Source of the DNA: Epiperipatus broadwayi
Lineage: Eukaryota > Onychophora > Udeonychophora > Euonychophora > Peripatidae
Direction: 5' to 3'
NCBI GenBank assembly: GCA_028023455.1
Contig: JAQFVV010000284.1
Coordinates: 1 to 64,000 of the forward strand
DNA: 64,000 nt
The position numbers and the translations under genes are program-made. Positions 27,162 to 38,207 of this stretch are shown here, piece by piece. Positions within the stretch are counted from its first letter, which is position 1; every line of letters begins with the position of its first letter. A model generated the notes under the pieces. The model was given only the letters and a program-made list of their open reading frames with translations, was not told the DNA's origin and ran no database searches.

Positions 27162-27575
27162 ATGCTTCAAAGTAAGAAAATGTTTTCAAACAAAGATATT
27201 GAATGCTCTAGTCAAATGCAAGATGATTTGCAAAGTGAACTAAGTGATGTTGTTAATATGATAGAAAAATCATCGTTAATACATGCACCTGGGGGTTCTA
27301 CAACCATAATTGAATACCCTCAACAAACACAGAGTTTATATCAAGTGTTATCTCAAACACAAAATATAGTTGATGAAGATTTAAATCAATCATCTAAAAT
27401 TGAGATTAACCAATCACTTAATATTAATACAGCAAAGGTTATAGATAATAGCACAGCCATGATGGAAATGTTACAAATGTTAGTGAATGACATTACTAAT
27501 TTTAGAAGTGACATGTGTAACTTAAAAAATGATTTAAATCAAAAATTAGATGATAATAAAAAAAAAATTAGATAA
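27162..27575 (+). pseudogene. gag-position ORF, N-terminal part, copy 1
   Basis: 137 aa, the first open frame after PBS and leader, where gag normally starts. It is acidic and Asn/Gln/Ser-rich, with a predicted coiled-coil segment near residues 100-137 (VNDITNFRSDMCNLKNDLNQ). No zinc knuckle or capsid motif is seen, and it is not obviously related to the gag at 1-2253. It ends just after an A10 run (27558-27567). Copy 2 has A8 at the same place, so both copies leave frame there, in opposite directions. The start is the first ATG in this frame. Family unknown; gag is inferred from position only. Confidence 0.55.
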
Positions 27576-27643
27576 TTTTAGAAATGAAATTAAAAGTGAT
27601 TTGTATGATAACAAAAGTGAAGATAAAGAAATTACAATAGGAG

Positions 27644-28354
27644 ATGGAAAAGCATTTTTACCTAAAAAAACCTTATCATTGGCATGATTGCTACATTGTT
27701 TGTACTCAAAGTTATTTTTATATTTGGAATAAATATACAATTTTAAAGTTTTATAAAAACAGTAATGGATGGTTTGAAATTATTTTGGATGGAAAATTTG
27801 CTACTATGCATATTAGTGGTAACATTTATGAGAGTAGTGGTCTGGAACTATGTTTGAAGGAATTGCAGAGTGCACGTAATCAAGTTAAACCTGGTACTCC
27901 TAGTCGATCTATTTTATCTTTAATTGATTCAACATGTTTAGCTATTGGAAATTGGTCTTTTATGTATGAAACAGATGATAGAATTGTTATTCATAATTCA
28001 CAAAATCAAAAACAAGCTATTATCTTACAAAAAGATTTGCATGGTTTTATTTTTGAATCCAATAAAGGTAATAAACATTCTTTTAATGCTGAAACTTTAC
28101 TTGACACTGAATTTTCTACTGGTTGGATATCTCAGATTCCCAATGATGGAATAGAAAAATATCCTATTAATTTTATTTTAGAGGAGACAATACCAACTCC
28201 ACAAATAAATTCCATTAAAACAATCACGAATGATACAATGCAGATTAGTGTGAACAATCAACAACAAGAAGTTCAAACTTCTCTTGAATGCAATGATGAT
28301 ATCCAGAGTGAATCATTATTACTTCAGTTGATTACTACAGAAGAAAATTATTAA
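27644..28354 (+). pseudogene. gag-position ORF, middle part, copy 1
   Basis: 236 aa, essentially identical to the copy 2 ORF at 33361-34113. The true frame is interrupted by an A7 run at 27664-27670 where copy 2 has A6, so the first residues of this ORF are out of frame and the ATG is probably not natural. The body is a Trp/Tyr-rich globular-looking segment (KPYHWHD, FYIWNKYTILKFYK, GNWSFMYETDD). I recognise no family: no protease, reverse transcriptase or integrase motifs. It ends at a TAA shared with copy 2. Confidence 0.55.
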
Positions 28355-28557
28355 AACCACTTTGATATTACACAACAGAGTAAAGATATAAGGAATCAGC
28401 ACAACATTTTTGAAATGGTTAGTTTAAATCCATTAAATTCAGAAGGAATTGTGGAAAAGAATGAAGTAAATAGTTTCCAAAACACACAAGTCATGGAGAT
28501 GCAACAAACAGAGATAACGTATATGACTCAAGATGGTAAAAAATAAAAAATGAAGTA

Positions 28558-28974
28558 GTGAATAATTTGGAAATTGTTGTTAAAGATCTTGATAAGATAA
28601 ATGGCCCTAACCCAAAATCTATTTTTTCACATCAGGTATTGTTTAAGAAAAGAGATAATTCTCTTAAAACTAATATAAATATCTATGATAATAATAAAGA
28701 ACAGAATCTTAGTCGGAATCATTTAGAATTTATTAAAAAAAATCCACAACAAATAATTATCTCTAATAATGGATTAAATTTTCAGTACTATATAATGCAT
28801 GAAACTGAAAATTATTTTATTAATATTGGTTTAGAAGGATTAAATTTGAATACTTGTAAAGTTAATAATGAAAATGAATTAATAACTTCTCAAATGAGTA
28901 TGTCAGAAATTCAAAAAGGTCATACATTCCATAAGTTATGTAATAGTTATGAAGGTCCATTTACATTCATTTAA
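28558..28974 (+). pseudogene. Downstream ORF with integrase-tail-like end, copy 1
   Basis: 138 aa. Copy 2 has the same frame but opens further upstream (34174); here a one-base-shorter A run (28538-28543, six against seven) truncates it. The end, FHKLCNSYEGPFTF, resembles the motif in the C-terminal tail of Ty3/gypsy integrases. Similarity continues faintly in another frame past 28974. The rest is not recognised. Confidence 0.5.
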
Positions 28975-29450
28975 CACATGAATTGTTGTGCTTAATGAAG
29001 ATAAGCACATATTATGAAAGGACTTTCAAGGATTGTGACCATTTGAAAATGAAAACATATAATGAGTAATGATTGAACCCATTATAGTTTGTAAAAAAAA
29101 TGTATATATAGAATTTTTGATGACATAAACATTGATGAAAAAATTAAATATAGAAAAATTAAATTAGACAATTATACACTTGTTTAATGAAATTTAATCT
29201 TTAGTTACTTGATCCAGAATAGGAAGTAGACCAAATGGTTAATATGATAAGGTAATAAAGTACCAACATAATTTATAAATCTATAAAGTATAGATATACA
29301 ATTATAGATGTATATGTATATAAGTATGTATAAGAAGAATACTTATATTAGTCTTGGAGAAATATTCTCACCCATACGACTACATTTTCATCAAATTATA
29401 CTTATATTATTTTAAAAAAATATAAACCTATAATTTATGAACCCAAAATA
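28975..29450. other. Noncoding part of internal region, copy 1
   Basis: Place where protease, reverse transcriptase, RNase H and integrase core would lie in a complete element. None is visible, which points to a large ancestral deletion. Confidence 0.6.
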
Positions 29451-29558
29451 GATGGAGAAAAATGATGTTTTACAAGCTCATAAACAACTTGTTAAACTGG
29501 CAAGTAATAGAAATCATAAAAAAAATGTATTTATGAATTTAAAGTTGGAGATAAAGTT

Positions 29559-29741
29559 TTGATAAAGACTTTCCATCCCAGTAATCCATTAGAGATTAAT
29601 TATAAATTCTACAACACATATGAAGGACCTTATACTATCATTAAGAAGGCAGGTCCAAATGCATTTTGGATTAACCAAGAAGGAGAGATTCGTGGTACGT
29701 ATAATTCACGAATTTTAAAACCTTATTTTGGCTGTGTATAA
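29559..29741 (+). pseudogene. Integrase C-terminal tail remnant, copy 1
   Basis: 60 aa matching the post-core tail of Ty3/gypsy integrases: a GDKVLIKT-like strand, then FYNTYEGPYTIIKKAGPNAF, then a short strand and SRILKPYF. In complete elements this tail binds DNA and helps target integration. The sequence upstream (29450-29558) continues it in a shifted frame with a Lys/His-rich helix, so the fragment is longer than the ORF. No DDE catalytic core is present. Copy 2 at 35319-35501 is identical. The start ATG is arbitrary. Confidence 0.7.
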
Positions 29742-30247
29742 TGTTATATAAAGAAATAAGGTGAATATTAAGATAAGTATTGGGCAGTGTAAACCATACA
29801 GTTGTATAAAAAAATAATAGTGATCAAGTTAAGAACATTAGCTTTGGTGAGGGTATTTTTTAATGCCTAAAAATAAGTAAAAACAATAGAGTCAATTCAT
29901 ATTAATAAATGGATACTCTAGTACTTATTTAGTTCTTTTCAAATCCATAACTCTTAAAGTAGCAGGAATAAGGCTAGTAAATATATTTGTGTTGTCCAAA
30001 AAGGAAACACATTATTTATTTTTTATTTTTTTATAAAAAAAAAGATATTAACCATCAAAGTCCTTAATTTTATTTTTGATCATTATCAAAAGAATAAAAT
30101 AGCCCAAGTATAAGGAAAGATATAACAGTTAAAAAAAAAATTCAACCCTTCATGAAATTCAAGTATAAATGTAATTAAATTATAAGAACATACTAAAATA
30201 GTTGTAAGTACTTAAAATTTTAACTTAAATTAAAATTTTAAATTTCC

Positions 30248-30262
30248 GAAGGGAAGGGGAAA
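30248..30262 (+). other. Polypurine tract, copy 1
   Basis: GAAGGGAAGGGGAAA, 15 purines in a row, ends at the base before LTR2. This is where plus-strand DNA synthesis would be primed and it fixes the LTR start. Confidence 0.85.
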
Positions 30263-30359
30263 TATAACAGTAACTTCTTCCAGTTATTATTATTGGTCTA
30301 ACATGCTTTTATCTCTTATGAAATTATTTATAAATATAAATTTTATTTGACTATTTTAT

Positions 30360-30394
<35 letters not shown>

Positions 30395-31850
30395 TATTTT
30401 ATATATACAATGAACTTTAAACAATATATATATTAATGTCAAGTTTTTGAGTAAAATGCCAGATTTGAAGTTGAGTAATAAATAATTTTATATATATTTC
30501 ATTATTAAATCTTAATGTCTATTGAACATTTAATATTTGAATTAAGCATGAACTTTGTAACAACACATGAGCAGATTTATTCATTCTCTGGTTATTAAAA
30601 GGGAAGAAAAAAATCATTTCTTTTTAAAATAACTTCTTCTTTTATAAATATTATTGTTCAATGATTGGAATTTAAATATTAACTTTTCTAAATTAAAATA
30701 ATCGTTGGATTAAAAGTCTGCAAGAAAAATATTATAATTTTCTATTAAATCTTAAAGGAATAGCAATATAAAAGAAAAGAATGTCTGTTTAAGTTTTTTG
30801 GAAACTACATTGTTTTAACACTTCCGTTATTCTTCAGATATATATAAATTTAAGATAATTTTATATATATATATATATATAGGATAAAACAATGTGCTTT
30901 GAGTAGTATAATATAATAAAAGGTTTCGAAACCAACTTTGCATGCTATTTTAAAATATTTTGAAATATTGGATATATAGAATGTCTAATGATATTAGAAA
31001 AATGGAGAATAAGAACATCCACATTCGAAGAATATTTACTTTATTTCATATCAATCAAATCATTGGATATTATTAACAGTTTATCAATAAAAGATAAATA
31101 AAATCATCATTATAACAATGGATTAATAATATACTTCATAAAAGATCTTCATTAGGATGATGAACTATAGACTTCAATATCTACTCTCAACTCTGGAAAA
31201 TAAGTTTTCTTTATTATTTATTTATATATACTATAATAATGCATATATTATTTTAATATGTTTATTATTATTATTATCTTTATTTCAAATTTGGCATCGC
31301 ATCATTATATCTTAATAGGAAAATTATATTTAGTATTAAATATAATTAATTGAAAGCTTGACATAATTCATCAAATTGGATGAAGGATATAAAGAATAGT
31401 TATTATTTAATAGATATTTTAAACAGGATTATATTGTATTTACTACATAATATTGTAAACGTTCAATGTATTTTCTTTATCAAAAATACATATAATATAT
31501 GTTATACAATTGTAAATAGTACTTATATATTAGTAATTATGAAACATATAAATAAGAATGGTAAATAAATTAATAAGTTACATAAATTATTAATTTTTGA
31601 ATCCAGATATTGTTTTTATATATCTGTTAATTTAAACTATTTTCTTTAATTTTTGAAAGTTTATTATAGTATTAAATTTTATCATAGGGTATTAAATAAG
31701 AATATTATTTATTAATATTTTTAAAATGGTAAAATTCAACTGTATTTATTTATTAATATTTTATTATCTATTATATTATATTTTTTATTGTTTATTAAAT
31801 ATTGATTTATTAACTTGATCTCTTTGTCTAATCATTATTGAATTATATAT

Positions 31851-31863
31851 ATCGGAAGAGCGT
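31851..31863 (+). other. Illumina-adapter-like sequence
   Basis: ATCGGAAGAGCGT, identical to 13 bases of the common Illumina TruSeq adapter start, embedded in TA-rich sequence. The homologous position in LTR1 and LTR3 is plain TA repeat. It is most likely unremoved library adapter carried into the assembly. Confidence 0.8.
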
Positions 31864-31868
31864 ATATA

Positions 31869-31938
31869 ATTAACTAATAATTAATATTCATATGATAGTA
31901 TTATAATACTAGCATATGAATATTAATTATTAGTTAAT
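31869..31938. repeat. Palindrome next to adapter-like sequence
   Basis: 26-bp arms 31869-31894 and 31913-31938 are exact reverse complements around an 18-nt centre that is itself mostly palindromic. LTR1 and LTR3 contain only the right arm. An inverted copy joined to adapter sequence is typical of a fold-back read artefact. Confidence 0.85.
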
Positions 31939-32448
31939 GCTTATATAAAGACGTTTTAAATAATAAATTGTTTTGAATTATACCTGATAAGAGCTAATTG
32001 CAAATTCTCCATGAGTTTGAATATTGTGGCATAATGGTGACTGAAAAAGGGATAAAAGATGGATGAACTAGTCTAAATTATATTAAAACTTATTTAAAGA
32101 TTATTGAGCTAGCATAATAAAGATAGATATAATTATGGACTTATTATTTCATTGATAAATTTCTAGCATTCTACCTGAAGACCCAAAGTCCGATTGAAGT
32201 GAAATGCATATCCTCTTTTTAGGGAATTTAATCATCCCCTTATATTTAACAAGACCAACTTAGACTTTAAATATAATCCATTCTGTTATATTTGGCGGAC
32301 CTAACTATGAAGCATTAAGTTAATGATTTCCAAGCATTAAATATAATCGATTATGTTATATTTGACACATCAACTGGGATGATTAAATGCCATTCCATTA
32401 TATTTGGTGCCTCAACTAGGGCTATCAAATAGGCCATCCCATTATAAG

Positions 32449-32466
32449 TGGTGCACAACGTTTTAG
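32449..32466 (+). other. Primer-binding site of tandem element, copy 2
   Basis: TGGTGCACAACG, two bases after the LTR2 end, same as copy 1. Confidence 0.6.
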
Positions 32467-32923
32467 GCATTGAACATTTAAGTTCATCACAGGTATAAAT
32501 TATATACTATTACATATTTATTATATTAACGGGAGCTTTGAATCAATAATTTTATATTATTACATATAGTGAAAAAGTCATGGATAGATTAATTGATTAT
32601 TCTTAGTAACAAGTATGTTGTTATGAAGATTCATATGGTGTTTATAATTACAAGATTAATATAAATAAAAAAATGATAATATATATAATATGATTTAGAG
32701 AGATCAATATTTAAATAACTAATTATTAAATTATGTTTTAAACAAGAGTTGAGTGGGATAAAGTTTTTCTATAGACATAGATATTTAAAAATATACACAT
32801 ATATCATTAGAACATTATAAGTATATATTAATAGCATGAGGTGGTAGAGAACTTTATGATATAATATTTTGAATATAAAAATATATAACCTTGTGTAATA
32901 TTTGAATTAAGTTAAAATTTGTT

Positions 32924-33331
32924 ATGCTTCAAAGTAAGAAAATGTTTTCAAACAAAGATATTGAATGCTCTAGTCAAATGCAAGATGATTTGCAAAGTGA
33001 ACTAAGTGATGTTGTTAATATGATAGAAAAATCATCGTTAATACATGCACCTGGGGGTTCTACAACCATAGTCGAATACCCTCAACAAACACAGAGTTTA
33101 GATCAAGTGTTATCTCAAACACAAAATATAGTTGATGAAGATTTAAATCAATCATCTAAAATTGAGATTAACCAATCACTTAATATTAATACAACAAAGG
33201 TTATAGATAATAGCACAGCCATGATGGAAAAGTTACAAATGTTAGTGAATGACATTACTAATTTTAGAAGTGACATGTGTAACTTAAAAAATGATTTAAA
33301 TCAAAAATTAGATGATAATAAAAAAAATTAG
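32924..33331 (+). pseudogene. gag-position ORF, N-terminal part, copy 2
   Basis: 135 aa, differing from copy 1 by a few substitutions. The frame ends after an A8 run (33320-33327), two bases shorter than copy 1. Same features: acidic, Asn/Gln-rich, coiled-coil C-terminal end, no recognised family. The next ORF (33361-34113) is its continuation in the neighbouring frame. Confidence 0.55.
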
Positions 33332-33360
33332 ATAATTTTAGAAATGAAATTAAAAGTGAT

Positions 33361-34113
33361 TTGTATGATAACAAAAGTGAAGATAAAGAAATTACAATAG
33401 GAGATGGAAAAGCATTTTTACCTAAAAAACCTTATCATTGGCATGATTGGTACATTGTTTGTACTCAAAGTTATTTTTATATTTGGAATAAATATACAAT
33501 TTTAAAGTTTTATAAAAACAGTAATGGATGGTTTGAAATTATTTTGGATGGAAAATTTGCTACTATGCATATTAGTGGTAACATTTATGAGAGTAGTGGT
33601 CTGGAACTATGTTTGAAGGAATTGCAGAGTGCACATAATCAAGTTAAACCTGGTACTCCTAGTCAATCTATTTTATCTTTAATTGATTCAACATGTTTAG
33701 CTATTGGAAATTGGTCTTTTATGTATGAAACAGATGATAGAATTGTTATTCATAATTCACAAAATCAAAAACAAGCTATTATCTTACAAAAAGATTTGCA
33801 TGGTTTTATTTTTGAATCCAATAAAGGTAATAAACATTCTTTTAATGCTGAAACTTTACTTGACACTGAATTTTCTACTGGTTGGATATCTCAGATTCCC
33901 AATGATGGAATAGAAAAATATCTTATTAATTTTATTTTAGAGGAGACAATACCAACTCCACAAATAAATTCCATTAAAACAATCACGAATGATACAATGC
34001 AGATTAGTGTGAACAACCAACAACAAGAAGTTCAAACTTCTCTTGAATGCAATGATGATATCCAGAGTGAATCATTATTACTTCAGTTGATTACTACAGA
34101 AGAAAATTATTAA
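33361..34113 (+). pseudogene. gag-position ORF, middle part, copy 2
   Basis: 250 aa, the more intact copy, without the A7 frameshift of copy 1. The Trp/Tyr-rich body (KPYHWHDWY, YIWNKYTILKFYK, ISGNIYESSGLELCLKEL) has no family that I recognise. It ends at TAA (34111-34113). The next long frame, 34174-34734, is in the same phase, so a single in-frame stop shared by both copies separates the two. Decay or stop readthrough could explain this; nothing in the sequence decides. No start codon choice is secure. Confidence 0.55.
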
Positions 34114-34173
34114 AACCACTTTGATATTACACAACAGAGTAAAGATATAAGGAATCAGCACAACATTTTTGAA

Positions 34174-34734
34174 ATGGTTAGTTTAAATCCATTAAATTCA
34201 GAAGGAATTGTGGAAAAGAATGAAGTAAATAGTTTCCAAAACACACAAGTCATGGAGATGCAACAAACAGAGATAACGTATATGACTCAAGATGGTAAAA
34301 AAATAAAAAATGAAGTAGTGAATAATTTGGAAATTGTTGTTAAAGATCTTGATAAGATAAATGGCCCTAACCCAAAATCTATTTTTTCACATCAGGTATT
34401 GTTTAAGAAAAGGGATAATTCTCTTAAAACTAATATAAATATCTATGATAATAATAAAGAACAGAATCTTAGTCGGAATCATTTAGAATTTATTAAAAAA
34501 AATCCACAACAAATAATTATCTCTAATAATGGATTAAATTTTCAGTACTATATAATGCATGAAACTGAAAATTATTTTATTAATATTGGTTTAGAAGGAT
34601 TAAATTTGAATACTTGTAAAGTTAATAATGAAAATGAATTAATAACTTCTCAAATGAGTATGTCAGAAATTCAAAAAGGTCATACATTCCATAAGTTATG
34701 TAATAGTTATGAAGGTCCATTTACATTCATTTAA
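34174..34734 (+). pseudogene. Downstream ORF with integrase-tail-like end, copy 2
   Basis: 186 aa in phase with the preceding ORF. It is polar and Asn-rich, with no recognised domain until the C-terminus, FHKLCNSYEGPFTF, similar to the integrase tail motif FYNTYEGPYTII encoded 0.7 kb downstream. The element thus seems to hold two diverged integrase-tail-like modules. Confidence 0.5.
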
Positions 34735-35210
34735 CACATGAATTGTTGTGCTTAATGAAGATAAGCACATATTATGAAAGGACTTTCAAGGATTGTGACC
34801 ATTTGAAAATGAAAACATATAATGAGTAATGATTGAACCCATTATAGTTTGTAAAAAAAATGTATATATAGAATTTTTGATGACATAAACATTGATGAAA
34901 AAATTAAATATAGAAAAATTAAATTAGACAATTATACACTTGTTTAATGAAATTTAATCTTTAGTTACTTGATCCAGAATAGGAAGTAGACCAAATGGTT
35001 AATATGATAAGGTAATAAAGTACCAACATAATTTATAAATCTATAAAGTATAGATATACAATTATAGATGTATATGTATATAAGTATGTATAAGAAGAAT
35101 ACTTATATTAGTCTTGGAGAAATATTCTCACCCATACGACTACATTTTCATCAAATTATACTTATATTATTTTAAAAAAATATAAACCTATAATTTATGA
35201 ACCCAAAATA
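34735..35210. other. Noncoding part of internal region, copy 2
   Basis: Identical, as far as I can see, to 28975-29450. No pol core. Confidence 0.6.
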
Positions 35211-35318
35211 GATGGAGAAAAATGATGTTTTACAAGCTCATAAACAACTTGTTAAACTGGCAAGTAATAGAAATCATAAAAAAAATGTATTTATGAATTT
35301 AAAGTTGGAGATAAAGTT

Positions 35319-35501
35319 TTGATAAAGACTTTCCATCCCAGTAATCCATTAGAGATTAATTATAAATTCTACAACACATATGAAGGACCTTATACTATCA
35401 TTAAGAAGGCAGGTCCAAATGCATTTTGGATTAACCAAGAAGGAGAGATTCGTGGTACGTATAATTCACGAATTTTAAAACCTTATTTTGGCTGTGTATA
35501 A
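35319..35501 (+). pseudogene. Integrase C-terminal tail remnant, copy 2
   Basis: Identical to 29559-29741: FYNTYEGPYTII motif then SRILKPYF. The catalytic core is absent and the preceding helix is in a shifted frame. Perfect conservation between copies reflects recent duplication, not selection. Confidence 0.7.
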
Positions 35502-36009
35502 TGTTATATAAAGAAATAAGGTGAATATTAAGATAAGTATTGGGCAGTGTAAACCATACAGTTGTATAAAAAAATAATAGTGATCAAGTTAAGAACATTA
35601 GCTTTGGTGAGGGTATTTTTTAATGCCTAAAAATAAGTAAAAACAATAGAGTCAATTCATATTAATAAATGGATACTCTAGTACTTATTTAGTTCTTTTC
35701 AAATCCATAACTCTTAAAGTAGCAGGAATAAGGCTAGTAAATATATTTGTGTTGTCCAAAAAGGAAACACATTATTTATTTTTTATTTTTTATAAAAAAA
35801 AGATATTAACCATCAAAGTCCTTAATTTTATTTTTGATCATTATCAAAAGAATAAAATAGCCCAAGTATAAGGAAAGATATAACAGTTAAAAAAAAAAAA
35901 ACTTCAACCCTTCATGAAATTCAAGTATAAATGTAATTAAATTATAAGAACATACTAAAATAGTTGTAAGTACTTAAAATTTTAACTTAAATTAAAATTT
36001 TAAATTTCC

Positions 36010-36024
36010 GAAGGGAAGGGGAAA
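36010..36024 (+). other. Polypurine tract, copy 2
   Basis: Same GAAGGGAAGGGGAAA tract, ending at the base before LTR3. Confidence 0.85.
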
Positions 36025-36143
36025 TATAACAGTAACTTCTTCCAGTTATTATTATTGGTCTAACATGCTTTTATCTCTTATGAAATTATTTATAAATATA
36101 AATTTTATTTGACTATTTTATTATGTATATATATATATATATA

Positions 36144-36174
<31 letters not shown>

Positions 36175-38161
36175 CTATTTTATATATACGTGAACTTTAA
36201 ACAATATATATATTAATGTCAAGTTTTTGAGTAAAATGCCAGATTTGAAGTAGAGTAATAAATAATTTTATATATATTTCATTATTAAATCTTAATGTCT
36301 ATTGAACATTTAATATTTGAATTAAGCATGAACTTTGTAACAACACATGAGCAGATTTATTCATTCTCTGGTTATTAAAAGGGAAGAAAAAAATCATTTC
36401 TTTTTAAAATAACTTCTTCTTTTATAAATATTATTGTTCAATGATTGGAATTTAAATATTAACTTTTCTAAATTAAAATAATCGTTGGATTAAAAGTCTG
36501 CAAGAAAAATATTATAATTTTCTATTAAATCTTAAAGGAATAGCAATATAAAAGAAAAGAATGTCTGTTTAAGTTTTTTGGAAACTACATTGTTTTAACA
36601 CTTCCGTTATTCTTCAGATATATATAAATTTAAGATAATTTTATATATATATATATATAGGATAAAACAATGTGCTTTGAGTAGTATAATATAATAAAAG
36701 GTTTCGAAACCAACTTTGCATGCTATTTTAAAATATTTTGAAATATTGGATATATAGAATGTCTAATGATATTAGAAAAATGGAGAATAAGAACATCCAC
36801 ATTCGAAGAATATTTACTTTATTTCATATCAATCAAATCATTGGATATTATTAACAGTTTATCAATAAAAGATAAATAAAATCATCATTATAACAATGGA
36901 TTAATAATATACTTCATAAAAGATCTTCATTAGGATGATGAACTATAGACTTCAATATCTACTCTCAACTCTGGAAAATAAGTTTTCTTTATTATTTATT
37001 TATATATACTATAATAATGCATATATTATTTTAATATGTTTATTATTATTATTATCTTTATTTCAAATTTGGCATTGCATCATTATATCTTAATAGGAAA
37101 ATTATATTTAGTATTTAATATAATTAATTGAAAGCTTGACATAATTCATCAAATTAGATGAAGGATATAAAGAATAGTTATTATTTAATAGATATTTTAA
37201 ACAGGATTATATTGTATTTACTACATAATATTGTAAATGTTCAATGTATTTTCTTTATCAAAAATACATATAATATATAAGTTATACAATTGTAAATAGT
37301 ACTTATGTATTAGTAATTATGAAACATATAAATAAGAATGGTAAATAAATTAATAAGTTACATAAATTATTAATTTTTGAATCCAGATATTGTTTTTATA
37401 TATCTGTTAACTTAAACTATTTTGTTTAATTTTTGAAAGTTTATTATAGTATTGAATTTTATCATAGGGTATTAAATAAGAATATTATTTATTAATATTT
37501 TTAAAATGGTAAAATTCATCCGTATTTATTTATTAATATTTTATTATCTGTTATATTATATTTTTTATTGTTTATTAAATATTGATTTATTAACTTGATC
37601 TCTTTGTCTAATCATTATTGAATTATATTATATATATGCTAGTATTATAAATATCATATGAATATTAATTATTAGTTAATGCTTATATAAAAACATTTTA
37701 AATAATAACTTGTTTTGAATTATCCCTGAAGAGAGCTAATTGCAAATTCTCCATGAGTTTGAATATTGTGGCATAATGGTGACTGAAAGAGGGATGAACG
37801 ATGGATGAACTAGTCTAAATTATATTACAACTTATTTAAAGATTATTGAGCTAGCATAATAAAGATAGATATAATTATGCACTTATTATATTATTGATAA
37901 ATTTCTAGCATTCTACCTGAAGACCCAAAGTCCGATTGTAGTGAAATGCATATCCTCTTTCTAGGGAATTTAATCATCCCCTTATATTTAACAAGACCAA
38001 CTTAGACTTTACATATAATCCATTCTGTTATATTTGGTGAACCTAACTATGAAGCATTAAATATAATCGATTATGTTATATTTGACACATCAACTGGGAT
38101 GATTAAATGCTGTTCCGTTATATTTGGTGCCTCAACTAGGGCTATCAAATAGGCTGTCCCG

Positions 38162-38166
<5 letters not shown>
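36025..38166 (+). mobile_element. LTR3 of tandem array (2,142 bp)
   Basis: Starts TATAACAG, ends CCCGTTATA and then merges into (TA)n. It has many private substitutions in its 3' half and lacks a ~20-bp segment present in LTR1 and LTR2. The reading frame seen in the other two LTRs is broken here. As the outermost 3' LTR it fixes the right limit of the array. Confidence 0.85.
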
Positions 38167-38198
<32 letters not shown>

Positions 38199-38207
38199 GG
38201 ACAAAGC

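Larger units (their letters stand above)
30263..32446 (+). mobile_element. LTR2, the mosaic middle LTR (2,184 bp)
   Basis: Begins TATAACAG after a polypurine tract and ends ATTATA before a PBS-like site, so it works as 3' LTR of copy 1 and 5' LTR of copy 2. From 30263 to 31315 it agrees with LTR3 at sites that separate LTR1 from LTR3; from 31338 on it mostly agrees with LTR1, including a ~20-bp segment near 32320 that LTR3 lacks. Between 31851 and 31938 it has an adapter-like 13-mer and a palindrome found in neither other LTR. The 62-aa ORF at 31380-31568 repeats the one in LTR1 and is unlikely to be a gene. Confidence 0.85.

Noticed and set aside
31851-31863. A biological insertion or novel target site in LTR2
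   Set aside because: The exact match to a common sequencing adapter beside an inverted duplicate is better explained as a library or assembly artefact.
27162-34734. Two independent host genes duplicated in tandem
   Set aside because: LTRs, PBS and polypurine tracts in the right order, with integrase-tail sequence, show that this is a retrotransposon.
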